Positions 33,801 to 47,234 of a stretch of DNA of 64,000 bases are shown piece after piece. Source of the DNA: Chelonoidis abingdonii (lineage: Eukaryota; Chordata; Testudines; Testudinidae). Position numbers and translations under genes: made by a program. The DNA is taken from NCBI RefSeq assembly GCF_003597395.2, contig NC_133773.1, forward strand, positions 73,259,670 to 73,323,669. The letters run 5' to 3'. Position 1 is the stretch's first letter. Every line of letters starts with the position of its first letter. The notes under the pieces were generated by a model that ran no database searches, was not told the DNA's origin, and saw only the letters and a program-made list of their open reading frames with translations.

Positions 33801-36800
33801 AGCACATCAGTCTCCAGGTCTGTCCATTTGGCATCTTTCAAGAGCAACAGATTCACTATTTAGATTTTAATTATTAAAAAGTACATATGTTCTTTTCTTT
33901 AGTTATCCGTTGGATTCACCTTTCCTTTAGAGTCTTGTCTGAGTTCTCAGCTGTCTTTCAGGGGTCTGACGCAGTAAGCAATGACACATCCTTTCACATT
34001 TATGAAAACAAGAATTTATTCGGAACTGGAAGTTTTGAGAACCTTGGTATTACTTTCAAAGGTCAGCATCTTGATTGAAACGAGCATTAATTAAGATAAA
34101 TGAAGTGCCCTCACTCATCAACTTAATTGGATGAAAAGATGATGACTGATTCCCTCCTTTCCCTTGCTGCTTCATATAATGAGAAATGTAATATTGTTAT
34201 TGGAAGGAGAGGGGATTGGGAAGCTACATACACTTACGTTTGTGATAGCATTAAGTGCTTAATGAAGGAGAAAATCTTATTGATAAAATTCAACTGATTG
34301 TATTGCATAAAATGCTTTTGTTCTGTAGCATAACTTCAGTATTAATAGCTTTTTAGAGACATCAAGCTTAGATAACATTATTCAATATAACTTTTGCTCT
34401 TGAAGTAGCTAATTAGGAAGAAAACATATGACCCTTTTTCAAGGCATAAACTGCTACTTAGATTAATAGATATAACACCCAAGGTGGCTTGATTCAGTCT
34501 ATGCTGGCGTAAGGTGCTAGGAATTGTGCCTCCCTGTGCCAGCAGAAGCCACTTCACCCAAGTATCTATTTTCTCCTGGGTGTCATGTGACAATGGTACA
34601 GCATCATCAAGGGAGTCTTTCTTCTAATCAAGGAAATTTTTGCTTACGGAAAAGCAGCATTATCCCTAAATCCTACCTACCTTTCTCTCTGTGCAGAGTT
34701 TCTGCCTGGAACTTTTCCCAGCTCCCTCCTGCCTGGTCTCCAGTATTAAAACAGTAGTATATGTAACCCATACCATCTAGTGTGGGCTTTGAATTGACAC
34801 AGGCAGCTTATCTGTCCAACTGGGCTATTGAGCATTATTGTAGATTGCTGACTCTTAGAGCTAGGGTACATTTCCTTAAAACATCAGTCATCTTTAACCA
34901 CTGTATTGTAGAATTTAAGATTACGTATTCAGGTCTATTCATGAGTGTTCTTTTTAATCAGAACCCAGAAAACAGGAATCATTTTATACCTGGTTGGGCA
35001 ATTTTTCTGATAACATTGGCTCAAAAAGACAAGCTCGCCTTGACATTTTTCTTAGGATTTGTCCATAATGCAAGTTAGTTCACAGCAAGCCAGGGTTAAT
35101 CTTGCTGCACATTATCTTGTCATGTAGACATTTTTTTTACACTTTCTGCACATGTTCCACTGCCATCTGTCCAGTGATCTTCCTCTTTTGTTACACCTGC
35201 CCAGAAAAGTTAGCCGTCTTAAGCATTTTTATAGTTCTTCCCTATTCTCTAAGGGATTTTTCTTTTCTTGCGCTACGCTTCTCCTGCTGTCTTTTCCTGG
35301 ATGAGTTGCATTTTCATTATCTCAAGCAGCCACATCACTAGCTCTACTTGTGCCAGTTATCTCAGATGAAAAGTTTTTCATTTCATTGACACTTCCAGCA
35401 AACAATTTTGACTTTTAATTAAAAAAATCCACCACCACCCCCCAAAAATTAAGCTAAAAATCGTTGAAAAGGAAAAATGAAGAATTTTAGAAACAAGCAG
35501 TTACTTTCCATGAAAATTCACATTTTATCTAAAACCCAGTTAACTGTCAAATGTTCTGACAAATTTCAACTTGCGCTAAAAGTGAACTTAGTGGACCACA
35601 GAATCCTGCCCATAGTGTATAATACACATTCCAGAACCTCCTTATCTAGTCTTCAGATAACATCACCTGAGGGTTCTCTGTTAATGCAGTGGCTCCCGCT
35701 GTAGCACACAGCAAATAAAATGCTATTATGATGTCAAGTCTCTATTATAAACTTGTCTCATTGTTCTAGTCTCTATACATGCTTCTTTCTTATATCCCCT
35801 CTCCAGTCATGGTTACGGTTGTATCCTGTGGTATTACTCTTCAGTCATACCAGTGCTAGTGTTTTCCAGATGGCCAAACAAAATTAATGGTTAAGAATTA
35901 TGTGCATATGCGGGAACTACACACACAGATGAGTGCAAGAGAACATTTAGAGATCACACTTTCATGTTGCATCTAATCTACTTTTACATTGGACAAGCTT
36001 AAAATATAGTTTTGAGACTTCTCACTTTACTTTTTGCATTGAACTGCAGAAAACAAGATAATTTTGCAGTATGCACTCAAAATTCTTCTCTTCAGATAAT
36101 TCACATTTCAAGTATCTCCACTGTACAGTGTCATTCTTAGGCACTTGCAAAACTGAGAACCTGTCACGCAATTCCATGTCATGGTTTTCCAGTGGGAAGC
36201 ATGTTTATGAATTGTTCATAGGTCTGAGATCACAGACTAGCATTAAAATGAATAAAACACTGCCTGAACACTTCACAAATAATTATGAAGAAAAAACTGA
36301 GACATTAAGAAAAAATCTTTATGAACTTTACTTCATGATGGAGAGAGGATGTATTTGGAGGGAGACACAGTGAAGAGAGGATGTAGTACAGACAACATGA
36401 GAGAAGATGGGAGGAAAAAAAGATGGGGAAAGAGGAAGGAAGAGAGGAGAGTGTGGATACTGAATATAAAACATTGGCCTGAAGAAACCCACACACACTC
36501 AAACCCAGAGTGCGTATAAACCAAGATACACAAATACTGTAAATGAAACAAAACAGCAGACTGAAGGAAACAAAGCAGAACAAAAGCAAGACAGAAATAA
36601 TGGACCATATTCTTAATAAGTGGTTCTTAAGTTGCTTTTACAAAATGTGCATGGATAGATGAAAATAGATAATGGTATGGAAAAGTATGCTACTATGTGA
36701 ACAAAGAGGGTTATTGTGTAATAAGGAGTTTTGTACCTTTAACTATATATTATTTCAGGATAGTTTATTCTTACTGTAAGGTCTTTACTGGAAGGTTATT

Positions 36801-39800
36801 TTTAATATTTTTAGAAAGTTAGATTCCAAACATTTATCTGAAAAATAAAAAATAAAGCATTTTATTTTATGCTTCAGCTTTTTATGGCAGGAGACAATGT
36901 GGGATCTGAGGAACTTGACTATAGGATCGAGCGTGCAGAGCCCTTTAGGCTGGCATTTTTGGATCCGAAGTCAAATGGTTGAATTTGTTGGGATGCTAGG
37001 TCTTGAAAAGCATTGCTATGTGTTTGCATTGGACAAGCTGGATTTGTGCATGATGCACCTGGTTTTCAAAGATGCTTCCAGGAAACATATTTGAGATCCC
37101 CCAGGTCTCACATAGTCTTAGTTCACCCCAGTGACAGACACATCATTATATATTTTGATTCATGAAAATGATGACAAAGGGAGATGGGGTGTCCATCCAC
37201 TTAGCCTAGGCACCCTTGATACAAACACAGACTACAGCAGCACAAGTAATATTCTAAGTGCAGCAGTACAGTTGAATATAACCCAACAGCAGTAAGCCAG
37301 CCAATTTACTTAAAAACTCAGCTCCCACTGCCCCCCTTCCAAAAATTCCCCACCTGTACAACTTACCTACATCTTCAAGTTCCTGGGAAAAGATGACCCC
37401 TGCAGCATACATAGGTTTATCAGATTTATAAATAGCGCATATAATGTTTGTTTCTATAAAAAGTGTGTGTCGATTAAAAGGTATTGCAATGCATACTATT
37501 ACAGTAAAATCATAATAAAGATTCAACTGAAATATGGGCGAACCAAGATTTTCATCGTTTAGGACTGGATGTAGTTACAAAAGAGCTGTTTTATTATCCC
37601 TCGTCTCAATGGAATCATTTTAGAATTAAACTTTAGATGTGAACTCCACCCAAACCTTTCCTGAATTGCCTTGACAAACTGCCACTGGATTTTGTGTAAT
37701 GTTTGTAAAGTTTATGATATAGGAGTACTTCTTAAAATTCATAAAGAGATGAATTGTGGGGATATTAGCAACTCTCTTGCATCACCACAGACATCTACCC
37801 TCTTTCCTATAGTAATGTAGCTGCCATCTATGCCTCTTGTCTTTTGAACGTTGCAGAAAATGCCCTCCTGCCCTCATCTTGCTAATTGTCTGACGTCTAA
37901 ACAGTGTGCTAGATTGGCTCTCCTGATCGGTCTTTCTATAGACTGAACATCTGCTGAACCAGTCATCAAACTGGTCCTGTTATCTCTGAAAAATGCAGCA
38001 AGAAAAAAAATGCTGAAATCTGCTTTTCTAGCCTATTTATGCTAATTGTCATGGGAACATACCTATGACTCTCCTGAGCCAAAGAGCATAGAGATGAGAC
38101 GTCTAGAGAAATGGAAGTTCACCAGAACATCACATGCAGAGTTAGAGACTGGTAGGAAATTATAACATTCCTTTAAAAATTGTTTGAAAAGTGGGATTTC
38201 ATCCCAGTGCCAGGATAATTGAGAAGTATGCTACAAATCAATGAACACTTTTTTTTTGTGGTGGAGTGATTACTTATATTTTCATAAGGAATTAAAGTGA
38301 GAAATAGACCAAGAAATACAATTAAAAGAAGGCCAAGCAATCTATAAAGCTGAATGCTAGTCCACTGAGTCACAGCTCTTTCACTTTCTCTCATGACCAT
38401 TGACTTTCAGTGAGATTTAGGCTCGTGTGCCTAAGTCACGATTTTGAAAATAGTGTGTTCAGACAGGTGTTTTTGATAGCTTTACAACAAATCAGCATTT
38501 TTGCTTTGTTCTCCTGTGGATATGTGAAATCAGATACCTACAGTTCTTTCTCATTCTTAAATGACATAATTGAATGCAGATTATCAGACTTTATTATTTT
38601 ACTTCTACAAAATCTGGTTACTAGTTGAAGATTTTTTAAAAAAATTCTTATTGTGTGGTGCAGTGCATAAACCTGGAATAATGCATAGGAATAATTATCT
38701 ATTGAGAATACCATATCTACTGATTTTATTAGCTACAAATTGAGGCTACCCTTTTTAGAAATCTAGTGTAAGGTTTCCATTATATTTACAGTTGTATGGC
38801 TGCAATATCATTGCATATACTAAAGAATAGATTCTGCCCTCAGACTTTGTGCAACCATGGTGATTTCAGGGAGGCTGAATGCAATGTAAGTGAGTGGATA
38901 GTCTGATCTTCAGTTTCCACTTATAAAGTACTATACCATGCATCATTTTCATTAGACAATAGCAGGTGGCTAAACTGCTCTAGTTGCCCCCAGGGTTTAT
39001 CTTCGAAGAACAAGTTGATTTGATTTATTTTTAATTAAATAACAGTGGTAAGTGTGTTCTGCAATATAATCTGTGTACCAGTGTTCTAGTAGATTGTCAG
39101 CATTTTAGCTGAAATCACTTTCTGCAGCTGTAATAAGCTGTTAAACACTGGTATGGAGAGTTAAAATCCACCTAGGACCAAGGTTCCTTTTCTATCACTA
39201 CCTATATTTATTGGAAACCACTCCTGCTCCCTAAAGAGCTGAGGAGCTTTTTAATAAGGCTGCAATGAGATGATAGAGGGAAAGAGGATAACACAGGGGA
39301 AGAAGAGGGAAAACAGAAGAAAGGAGATGTGATTTGAAAATAAGTGGAAAAAAATTGAGCAAAGAGAACAGGGAGAGTGAGTAGAGGTAGTTTGCCTGTT
39401 GCTCAGACTTTATTTAAGAAAAAATCCCTCTCCTTTCTTGTGGTAAGAAATACGCCATAGAGAATTAAAGCAGGATTTTAAAGGATTTAAGGGCTTGTCC
39501 ATAAGAAGTATTGGAGAGCTCATTTGCCGATAAATAGTGTTGTCCAAAGACTTATTGTGAATCCTTCCAAGACTGATATTGCTAGGAGTTATAGAATAGT
39601 TCTAGCAGCTGCAGATTTTTGAGGCAGTGCACTGGTTAAGTACTAGCCTTCATTTGGCAATACTTAGCTAATCACTAACAGATATATAGTTGGTAATGCT
39701 GAGCATCTATCAGATAGTCAAAAATCCCATTTTTGCCAGGTTTGATTATAATCTCTTCAAAAATTTCATATCCCTAAAATTGATCTGAACTGAAACACCA

Positions 39801-40520
39801 TCCATCTTTTCACTCACAGCATGTGGCAGCAGGGAGAGAGGGCAGATGAGCTACATTTGTTCCTTCTGCAGGTGGAGCCTATCCTAAGTGAAGTGAATGG
39901 ATCTCTCCTGCTGTATTGAGGCCTAGAATCTTAAATTGTCCAACGTGAACAGAAGATGATAAGAGGCCACCTTAAATTGTAAACATGTTATGTGAAAGCT
40001 GTTTGTAAATTAAGAATAAATGGGACTCAAAACATTTGCTACAAATTAGATGTGTTTAAACTGTACAATTGTGATGAAGGCTTGTGGTGAGGTCACAATT
40101 GTTATGGGAACAACATTTGTTGTTTTATAAGCGGAAGTGTCCCCCGGAACCAGTAGATGTGTGTTTGATAGGTTAATTTACATAAGATGAATTTCTCTCC
40201 CCTTTCAGATACTGCTCTTTTGGAGAAGACACCTGCAATTTGTTGATTTACTCTCCCCTCTTGCCCCCCACCCCCCCCAAAAAAAATGCTTGCAGAAGGA
40301 GTGAGGGGAGAAGAGGATAGCTGCTGCTGCATGTCAACAAACTTCACCTTCATGATGGTGGTTATCCTCAGCACTTGCTGGGACCTCAGATTTACCATCA
40401 TATCACTTTTATGATCCTAAAAGATGTATTGACCAGATAGGGAGACAGTCAAATTACATCACCACCTCCTGTGCTCTGTCCTGAGCAACACCTTAGTTCT
40501 CCATTGTTATTCCCTTGATC
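33801..40520. other. Non-coding, repeat-poor stretch
   Basis: About 6.7 kb has no defined gene or mobile element. The content is A/T-rich, with a purine-rich patch at 36340-36450 and a C-run at 40266-40280. I see nothing else that I can support. Confidence 0.45.
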
Positions 40521-40522
40521 TA

Positions 40523-40593
40523 GGGCTTGATCCTATACCATTAAAGTTAATGGAGGTTTTCCATTGACTTGAATGGGAACAGAATCAAGCCCC
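40523..40593. repeat. Palindromic miniature repeat with TA on both sides
   Basis: The arms GGGCTTGATCCTATACCATT and, inverted, GGGGCTTGATTCTGTTCCCA meet at a short loop near 40555, with the cores 'aaagttaatgg' and 'ccattgacttgaatgg'. TA is at 40521-40522 and 40594-40595. Confidence 0.7.
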
Positions 40594-40595
40594 TA

Positions 40596-43500
40596 ATGTG
40601 TGAATTTCCTCTGTCACATTTTCCCTACCTTTCTCTTTTTGCCTTTTGTTTAATATGATTCTGGCTTAGCCAGCCATGACAAATCTACCCCTGCAACACT
40701 AGTGTGAATCTGTGACCAGAAAAGCAAACTAAAAACAATTCCTTAGCCTGATCCTGGCAAAAGTATGGCTAGAATCAAGGCAGATAAATGTCACGAGCAC
40801 ATTGTGTGAGGTGCATTTGACGTTCTTTCAGCAGCAAGCATCAGAGACTGAAGCTGCATTTTCTTTCTTTTGCTATTCTTTTCTATGTATGTCTTTTCTT
40901 AAAAGAAACAGGATTACACTTTAACAACAACCAGAAACCTATAACTGAAGCTCTCCTTTCTCAAAAAAGGATAATACTATGTAACAAACTGTTAAGCAAG
41001 GGCTTTTCTCTTTAAAGCGACTCTAGGCCAGAATAAAGGAAATTGTAAAAATGAAGTTCTGCTTACCAAAAACAGTTCACATATTTAAAATTAGTATTTG
41101 TCTTCTTTGTGTCTAATAAACAGTTAACAGGGTTTTATAGTGGTGCTTTGCAATGTGAATAGGACAGCCATAATGTTACACAAACCCTGAACCACAACTG
41201 TAGCCTTAAAAGTATTAACTCAAATTGAGCACAGCCTCCACTAATAAACTGTCTAAACAATGCCATCTAATCAAACCAGGAATCTTTATTGCTGGACTGT
41301 TTGGAAAGAATGATATGGTTTTTTGCTTTCAGATTTTTTTTCGGCTAGGGATTTGTTTCTTTCTTGTGAGTGGAGTATGGACAAATGCCAGTACTTGATT
41401 TCATTTTGATCTTCAAAAAGAGATTGTTACATGGTTGAGCCCATAAAATGCTACTTTGCATATAAATATATGTGAAGATGGAATTAGGTGGTTAATAAAA
41501 GGTACTTTATACCCTCATTAAGATTTTACGAAGGCCTGTTATGATACATAGGTAGACTCACTATAGTGCAGCTGATATGCTGAACTTTCACCCTACTCCA
41601 GTTGTAAAAATTTGTGATCTTCAGTCCTGTTCTTCCATCAGTGCTGGGCTTCTTTCCTTTTCCCCAGCTGAGTCATTCAAAAGATGTTTGGACTAGCTCT
41701 GAGGATTGCTTTCTGCAGTTTAGATGTTCCTATGTTTATCTCACAGCTGAAGATTTATGGTTCTTCAACCGTCAGTAATATTCTCTCTCCTTACTGCCTA
41801 GTAAGGGTTTCATTTTCTTATGATTCAGGGCAAATAATGCCATTTTCATCTATGTGAGCCTTTGACCTCAGCTCAGCAAACCAGAGGCATTAGTCAAGAG
41901 ACCTGTGGCTAATATCACCCCAACAAGCTAAAGTTCATGAGCCATAACCTAGAAAAGAATTGTGCCTTAAATCAGCTCAGCAAGTGAGAGGTACTAAACT
42001 AGTAATCTCACAGAAGCCTCTGCCTTGACATCAACTCCTACAGCTGGGCATCTCATCCTTTTTGTTATCTTTCTCCCAGTCTAGTTTTCATTTCTATGAG
42101 GGAGCTTTAAGAACATCCTGTAAAAGAGCAGAAGCAAATTGTCCTAAAGGGCTGAGTATCGATCATGTACAAGGGACCTCCTCTGTCTTCTCCCAAACAC
42201 CCAGCAGAACTGGAAAACTCAGTAGCTAATGTTAGACTGATCTAAAGGTCACTGGTTAAATCCAGGTTTTTGGAGCAACCCTTCGCGCTCCCTGCTCCCC
42301 TGACCCTCATTGCTTCTATTTCTTTCATAAAGTAAAGATTTTGTAAATGATAGCATAGCTTCTCTCCTACATCTGTAGAGGTCCTAATTAGAAAATTGTA
42401 CAATTTCAAATTGGAAAAAATCTAAACCACACTTCCTAGGTGAGGATCACAAGTCGTTCCTGCTAGAGCATCTGTGAAGTGTGAAACAATGTTTGAACTA
42501 GGATTTTTCTCCTGTTTGAATAGGAACTTGGCAAATGTCATTATCTATTTCTCCCTTATCCTTCAAATAAGGACAGATTATTATTCAACCACATAAACAA
42601 CTCGTGCTTTTATGGTATTTAAAGGAGCATGGCAAGGTGCTAAAAAAGCTAAAAATGGCATCTCATGTCCTGATCCAGACCAAAAAAGTCCATAATGATG
42701 CAGGCACAGATTCACCCGATGGATAGAAATAACTAGACTTATCAGTGAAGTGGCACTTTAGACTCTAAAGGGGAGTTCAAAATAGGCTTAATATTTGCAC
42801 AAAATATAGAATACTAACCAGGAAGACACTGCCACCTCTTAACTCCATCTGCAGTGGCAGAAACAACCAGCAAAACCAGAGTTGATCATCAGGGACTTTA
42901 AAGATCAAGGGCAAAGGATCTTTCTTACTTCTACACAGGCCGGATATGAAAATGGCCTGTCTTGCAATAGTTCATCATTTTTACTTCCAGTCCTGGCAGG
43001 AAACAGGAAGGGTAGATACGCACAAAGATGAAAGAATTTGAGGGAGCAAGGAACAATACTAATTGTTTGAAACCTTAAAATAAAGGTTCAGTTCATGTTC
43101 AAGTTTTGCATGAAGGTTGGAGTCAGTTCTTGTTTTACTTGCCCCAACTCTATCAGATTTTTTTAAAAAAATCCTGGAAATGAAGTATGGTGAGAATTTT
43201 CTTGCTTTCAGATCCAATTTTGTGGTGGAAATAAAGAACTGTATGCTCTTTACAGTAAGTGTAATTGAAACATTGTGCCTCAGTTTACTAAAGGACCATC
43301 AGGTGACATGGTCTCAGGTCAGTGATTTTTGCCTTAATGTTTGGTCAACTTTATCAGCCATCACTTTTCAAAAAGAAAGGCGTTTTTTGTTTTTGTCTTA
43401 ATGCAGTAGAAACGCAGGTGGTTTTCCCTTAGGAATTTACTCTTTGTGGTTAGCTATAACAGTTGAAAAAGGAGGCAAGCAGCTGTGACCCCAGAGCCAA

Positions 43501-43782
43501 AAGTGAAATATTATTTAGTGTGAGATACAATTCCTATAGAGATGAAATGCATGTTCATCTACTTGATCTTAGAAGAGAAGCAGCAGGCAAGGGCCTAAAC
43601 AATACATGGGAAGGGAAGAACAAAGTCCTCCTACGAGGGCAAGAAAAAAAGAATAAGTGAATTGTGAGCACTTCAGCCTCTCAGGATGCTGAACACAAAA
43701 ATGCCAAACCAGAAACTCAAACGTAAAAGGCAGCCTTAGTAGCTGCTCAGTGGTAGCATAGCCTAATAGCTGTGTTCTGCAC
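40596..43782. other. Non-coding, repeat-poor stretch
   Basis: No gene, RNA or element is recognisable. The composition is ordinary for vertebrate intergenic or intronic DNA. Confidence 0.45.
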
Positions 43783-43784
43783 TA

Positions 43785-43846
43785 TGGCCTGAGCCCAAAC
43801 TCATTGAAACTGAAGGAAAAACTCCCCTTGGCTTTGGATCAGGGTC
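43785..43846. repeat. Palindromic miniature repeat with TA on both sides
   Basis: The left arm TGGCCTGAGCCCAAACTC and the complement of the right arm, GACCCTGATCCAAAGCCA, agree at most positions. TA is at 43783-43784 and 43847-43848. Confidence 0.6.
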
Positions 43847-43848
43847 TA

Positions 43849-44273
43849 TGAGACCTGGATCTAATTTAATATACAATAGGGAATAAAAGTGATTAGCCAA
43901 ATTTCCTGAGAGAAAATTGTCTTGAACCATTCAGCAGTGAACCAATTTGATCTTTTGTCTTGTCTTTAAGTGTGCCACTTAGTGCCAGCCACAGTGGTGC
44001 TGTTCTATGTTGTGGCATTATGAATAGCTATGTACAGACAACCTGGCAGGGAGCTTAAACTCATTTCACATAGGCCATCTGATGGTAAAGACTCTGACGT
44101 GCTTTCAATTTGGACTTTTTTTTTGAAATCTAGTATAACTTCTCACACCTGTGTTTGTGTCAGTTTGCCCAGCTTGTTGGCTGCGGCATTGGCACCATTA
44201 CATCTGCTAGCAGTTAAACTTAGCACATAGGCGGAGGTTGACTCATATTCATAGAAGATTATTAATTACGCAC
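43849..44273. other. Non-coding stretch
   Basis: This is unclassified sequence up to the Penelope insertion. Confidence 0.45.
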
Positions 44274-44286
44274 AACCTATAAAACA
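44274..44286. repeat. Target-site duplication of the Penelope-like element (left)
   Basis: The 13-mer AACCTATAAAACA is repeated exactly at 46333-46345, on the other side of the element. Confidence 0.9.
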
Positions 44287-44739
44287 AGTATCAGAGGGGT
44301 AGCTGTGTTAGTCAGGATCTGTAAAAAGCAACAAAGCGTCCTGTGGCACCTTAAAGACTAACAGATGTATTGGAGCATAAGCTTTCGTGGGTGAATACCC
44401 ACTTTGTCAAGACGCATGTAATGGAAATTTCCAGAGGCAGGTATAAATATGCAGGCAAGAATCAGTGTGGAGATAATGAGGTTAGTTCAGTTAGGGAGGA
44501 TGAGGCCTTTTCTAGCAGTTGAGGTGTGAACATCAAGGAAGCAGAAACTGCTTTTGTAGATGGCTAGCCATTCACAGTCTTTCTTTAATCCTGATCTGAT
44601 GGTGTCAAATTTGCAAATGAACTGAAGCTCAGCAGTTTTTCTTTAAAGGCTGGTCCTGAAGTTTTTTTGCTGTAAGATGGCTACCTTTACATCTGCTATT
44701 GTGTGGCCAGGGAGGTTGAAGTGCTCTCCTACAGGTTTT

Positions 44740-44870
44740 TGTATATTGCTATTCCTAATATCTGACTTGTGTCCATTCATCCTTTTAAGTAGGGACTGTC
44801 CAGTTTGGCCGATGTACATAGCAGAGGGGTATTGCTAGCACATGATGGCATATATAACATTGGTGGACAT
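44740..44870 (-). pseudogene. GIY-YIG endonuclease domain of the Penelope-like element
   Basis: Minus-strand translation gives VIYAIMC (the GIY-like half), a stop codon at 44835-44837, then MYIGQTGQSLLKRMNGHKSD (the YIG half with the conserved R and H). In Penelope-like elements this nuclease nicks the target so that the reverse transcriptase can prime. It follows the reverse transcriptase on the same strand through a linker with further stops. The stop between the two halves and the upstream frameshift make it inactive. Confidence 0.8.
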
Positions 44871-45359
44871 GCAGGTGAATGAACCAGTGATGGTATGGCT
44901 GATCTGGTTAGGTCCTGTGATGGTGTTGCTGATGTAGATATATGGGCAGAGTTGGCATCAAGGTTCCTGGCATGGATTGGTTCCTGAGTAAGAGTTGTTA
45001 TGGTGCGGTGTGTGGGTGCTGGTGAGAATATGCTTAAGGTTGGCGGGTTGTCTGTGGGTGAGAACTGGCCTGCCTCCCAAGGTCTGTGAAAGTTAGAGAT
45101 CATTGTCCAGTATGGGTTGTAGATCACTGATGATGCATTGGAGAGGTTTAAGCTGAGGACTATAGGTTATGGCCAGTGGAGTTCTGTTGGTTTCTTTCTT
45201 GGGCTTGTCTTGTAGCAGGAGGCTTCTGGGTGCCTGTCTGGCTCTGTTGATTTGTTTCCTTATTTCTTCATGCGGGTATCATAGTTTTGAGAATGCTTGG
45301 TGAAGATCTTGTAGGTGTTGGTCTCTGGTCTGAGGGGTTGGAGCAAATGCAGTTGTACC

Positions 45360-46318
45360 TCAGCCCTTGGCTGTAGACAATGGATTGTGTGGTGTGTCCA
45401 GGGTGGAAGCTGGAGGCATGAAGGTAGGCATAGCGGTTGGTGGGTTTCGGTATAGGATGGTGTTAACGTGACCATCACTTATTTGTACTGTGGTGACTAG
45501 GAAGTGGACCTCCCATGTAGATTGGTCCAGGCTGAGGTTGGCGGTGGGCTGAAAGCTGTTGAAATTGTGGTGGAATTCTTCCAGAGTCTTCTTCCCATGG
45601 CTCCAGATGATGAAAATGTCATAAATGTAGCATAGGTAGAGAAGGGGCCTGAGTGGACGAGAGCTGAGGAAGTGTTGTTCCAGGTCAGCCATAAAAATGT
45701 TGGCATATTGTGGGGCCATGCGGGTGCCCATGGCAGTGCTACTGGACTGGAGGTATGTATTGTCACCACATTTGAAATAATTGTGCGTGAGGATAAAGTC
45801 ACAGAGCTCAGCAACAAGTTGCGCTGTGTCATCAGGGATACTGTTCCTGACAGCTTGTATTCCATCTGTATGTGGGATGTTTGTGTAGAGTGCCTCCACA
45901 TCCATGGTGGTTAGGATGGTGTTTTCTGGGACATCATCAATGCATTGTAGTTTTCTCAGGAAATCAGTGGTGTCACGGAGATAGCTGGGAGTGCTGGTGG
46001 CATAGGGTCTGAGTAGAGAGTCCACATATCTGGATAGTCCTTCAGTGAGAGTGCGAATTCCAGAGATGATGGAGCATCCAGGATTTCCAGGTTTGTGGAT
46101 CTTGGGTAGTAGATAGAATAACCCTGGTCGGGACTCTAAGGGTGTGATGATTTGTTCCTGTGTTACTGTAGCAAGTGTCCTGAGTATATGGTGCAGTATC
46201 TTGGTATATTTCTCAGTGGGATCTGAGGAAAGCGGCCTGTAGAATTCGGTATTGGAGAGTTGTCTGGCAGCCTCCTTCTGGTAGTCAGACCTGTTCATGA
46301 TGACAACAGCACCTCCTT
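45360..46318 (-). pseudogene. Penelope-like reverse transcriptase, N-truncated and with mutated active site
   Basis: The protein reads on the minus strand from a 5'-truncated start (GGAVVIMNRSDY) through FYLLPKIHKPG, ILTTMDVEALYTNIPHTDG (the first catalytic aspartate), STAMGTRMAPQYANIFMADL and LCYIYDIFIIWSHGKKTLEE. These are motifs of Penelope-type reverse transcriptases, which are related to telomerase. The polymerase box Y-I-D-D reads Y-I-Y-D here (tyrosine codon at 45621-45623), removing a catalytic aspartate. Near 45445, in a run of T (gggtttcgg), the frame slips. The open frame then ends after TAKG at 45360, while the expected continuation lies in the next frame. The element is immobile on its own. 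The open frame of 312 codons from the first methionine at 46298 suggests a recent insertion. Confidence 0.9.
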
Positions 46319-46332
46319 GATCATATAATATT

Positions 46333-46345
46333 AACCTATAAAACA
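46333..46345. repeat. Target-site duplication of the Penelope-like element (right)
   Basis: This is an exact repeat of 44274-44286. Confidence 0.9.
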
Positions 46346-47234
46346 GACACTACTAATAAAAGTGCCATTACACAGTGATTTTTGTGCTTGTTGCAAAGTA
46401 TCTTCATACCATAGGAGGAGGAGGTAATATCTCTGATGCCAGTGGGTGCAGGATAGCAGCTTGTTGAAACAGGGTGCTGGTTAATCAGACTGAAAAGAGA
46501 AGATCCAGCAAAATCTGTTTCAGTTATTGTCATTGGCATGACTGCAGAATCTACTGTATCACCTCAAGATACTGGCTTTTGCAACCATTCTTCTTCTGCT
46601 ACTGTTGCATTTGCTATAATTGGGGCATTTACCACTAGCTGTTTGTCTCTGAAAATTTAAATGAATTTTTTTGTCAAAAAGAGGGCATTATTTCTGTTTG
46701 GAAGTGTTTTGATACATGACCCTTACAATCTTTTACTTTCTTCCATTCCTCTTGCACCTTCTCGTGGAAAAAAGTTTAAAACTGAAAGAAATGTTTGATT
46801 CTATTCCAGGTTCAAAACAAAATACAAATGAAAAAAATCTTCTCTGCAAACTTTTCCATATAGCTATTGACTCAGCTTGTGGATATGTGGGACACTTTGG
46901 AATGCTCCTTTTCTGCTCTATCACCTACTGATGTGACGTAGGAATTAAATTTGACAAGGCAAAAGGAAGCCAGGACTGAAAGCGAATGCATTTGAGTGAA
47001 AACTGGCAAACAGATGACTTTATGTATCCCTTTTAAAATAAGGCAGACAATGAGCTAATAATTTCTGTGCATATTAAAAAAAATCACACAGCTTTGCTGA
47101 TGACTACAGTCCCACTGCTCTGTTAGCATTCTGGACCGTGACTATGAATCCCATTGAAGTCAATGAGAGCTGCTTACTTCAAAAATAAGGTAAAGATTAT
47201 CCAAAAATGGACCAAAGATATATTCTGCTCCACC
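46346..47234. other. Non-coding stretch
   Basis: There is no gene. 47140-47180 (gaatcccattgaagtcaatg) contains half of the palindromic repeat core. Confidence 0.45.

Larger units (their letters stand above)
44287..46332 (-). mobile_element. Penelope-like retroelement, 5'-truncated, with 13-bp target duplication
   Basis: On the minus strand the order is reverse transcriptase (46318 to about 45360), linker (about 45360-44900), GIY-YIG endonuclease (about 44870-44740) and 3' region ending at 44287. Its 3' tail (complement of 'gtatcagaggggtagctgtg') recurs at 60088. AACCTATAAAACA flanks both sides (44274-44286, 46333-46345), which fixes the insertion boundaries. The 5' end is cut inside the reverse transcriptase. 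This is one of the youngest-looking elements in the window, since a 312-codon frame is still open. Confidence 0.93.
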
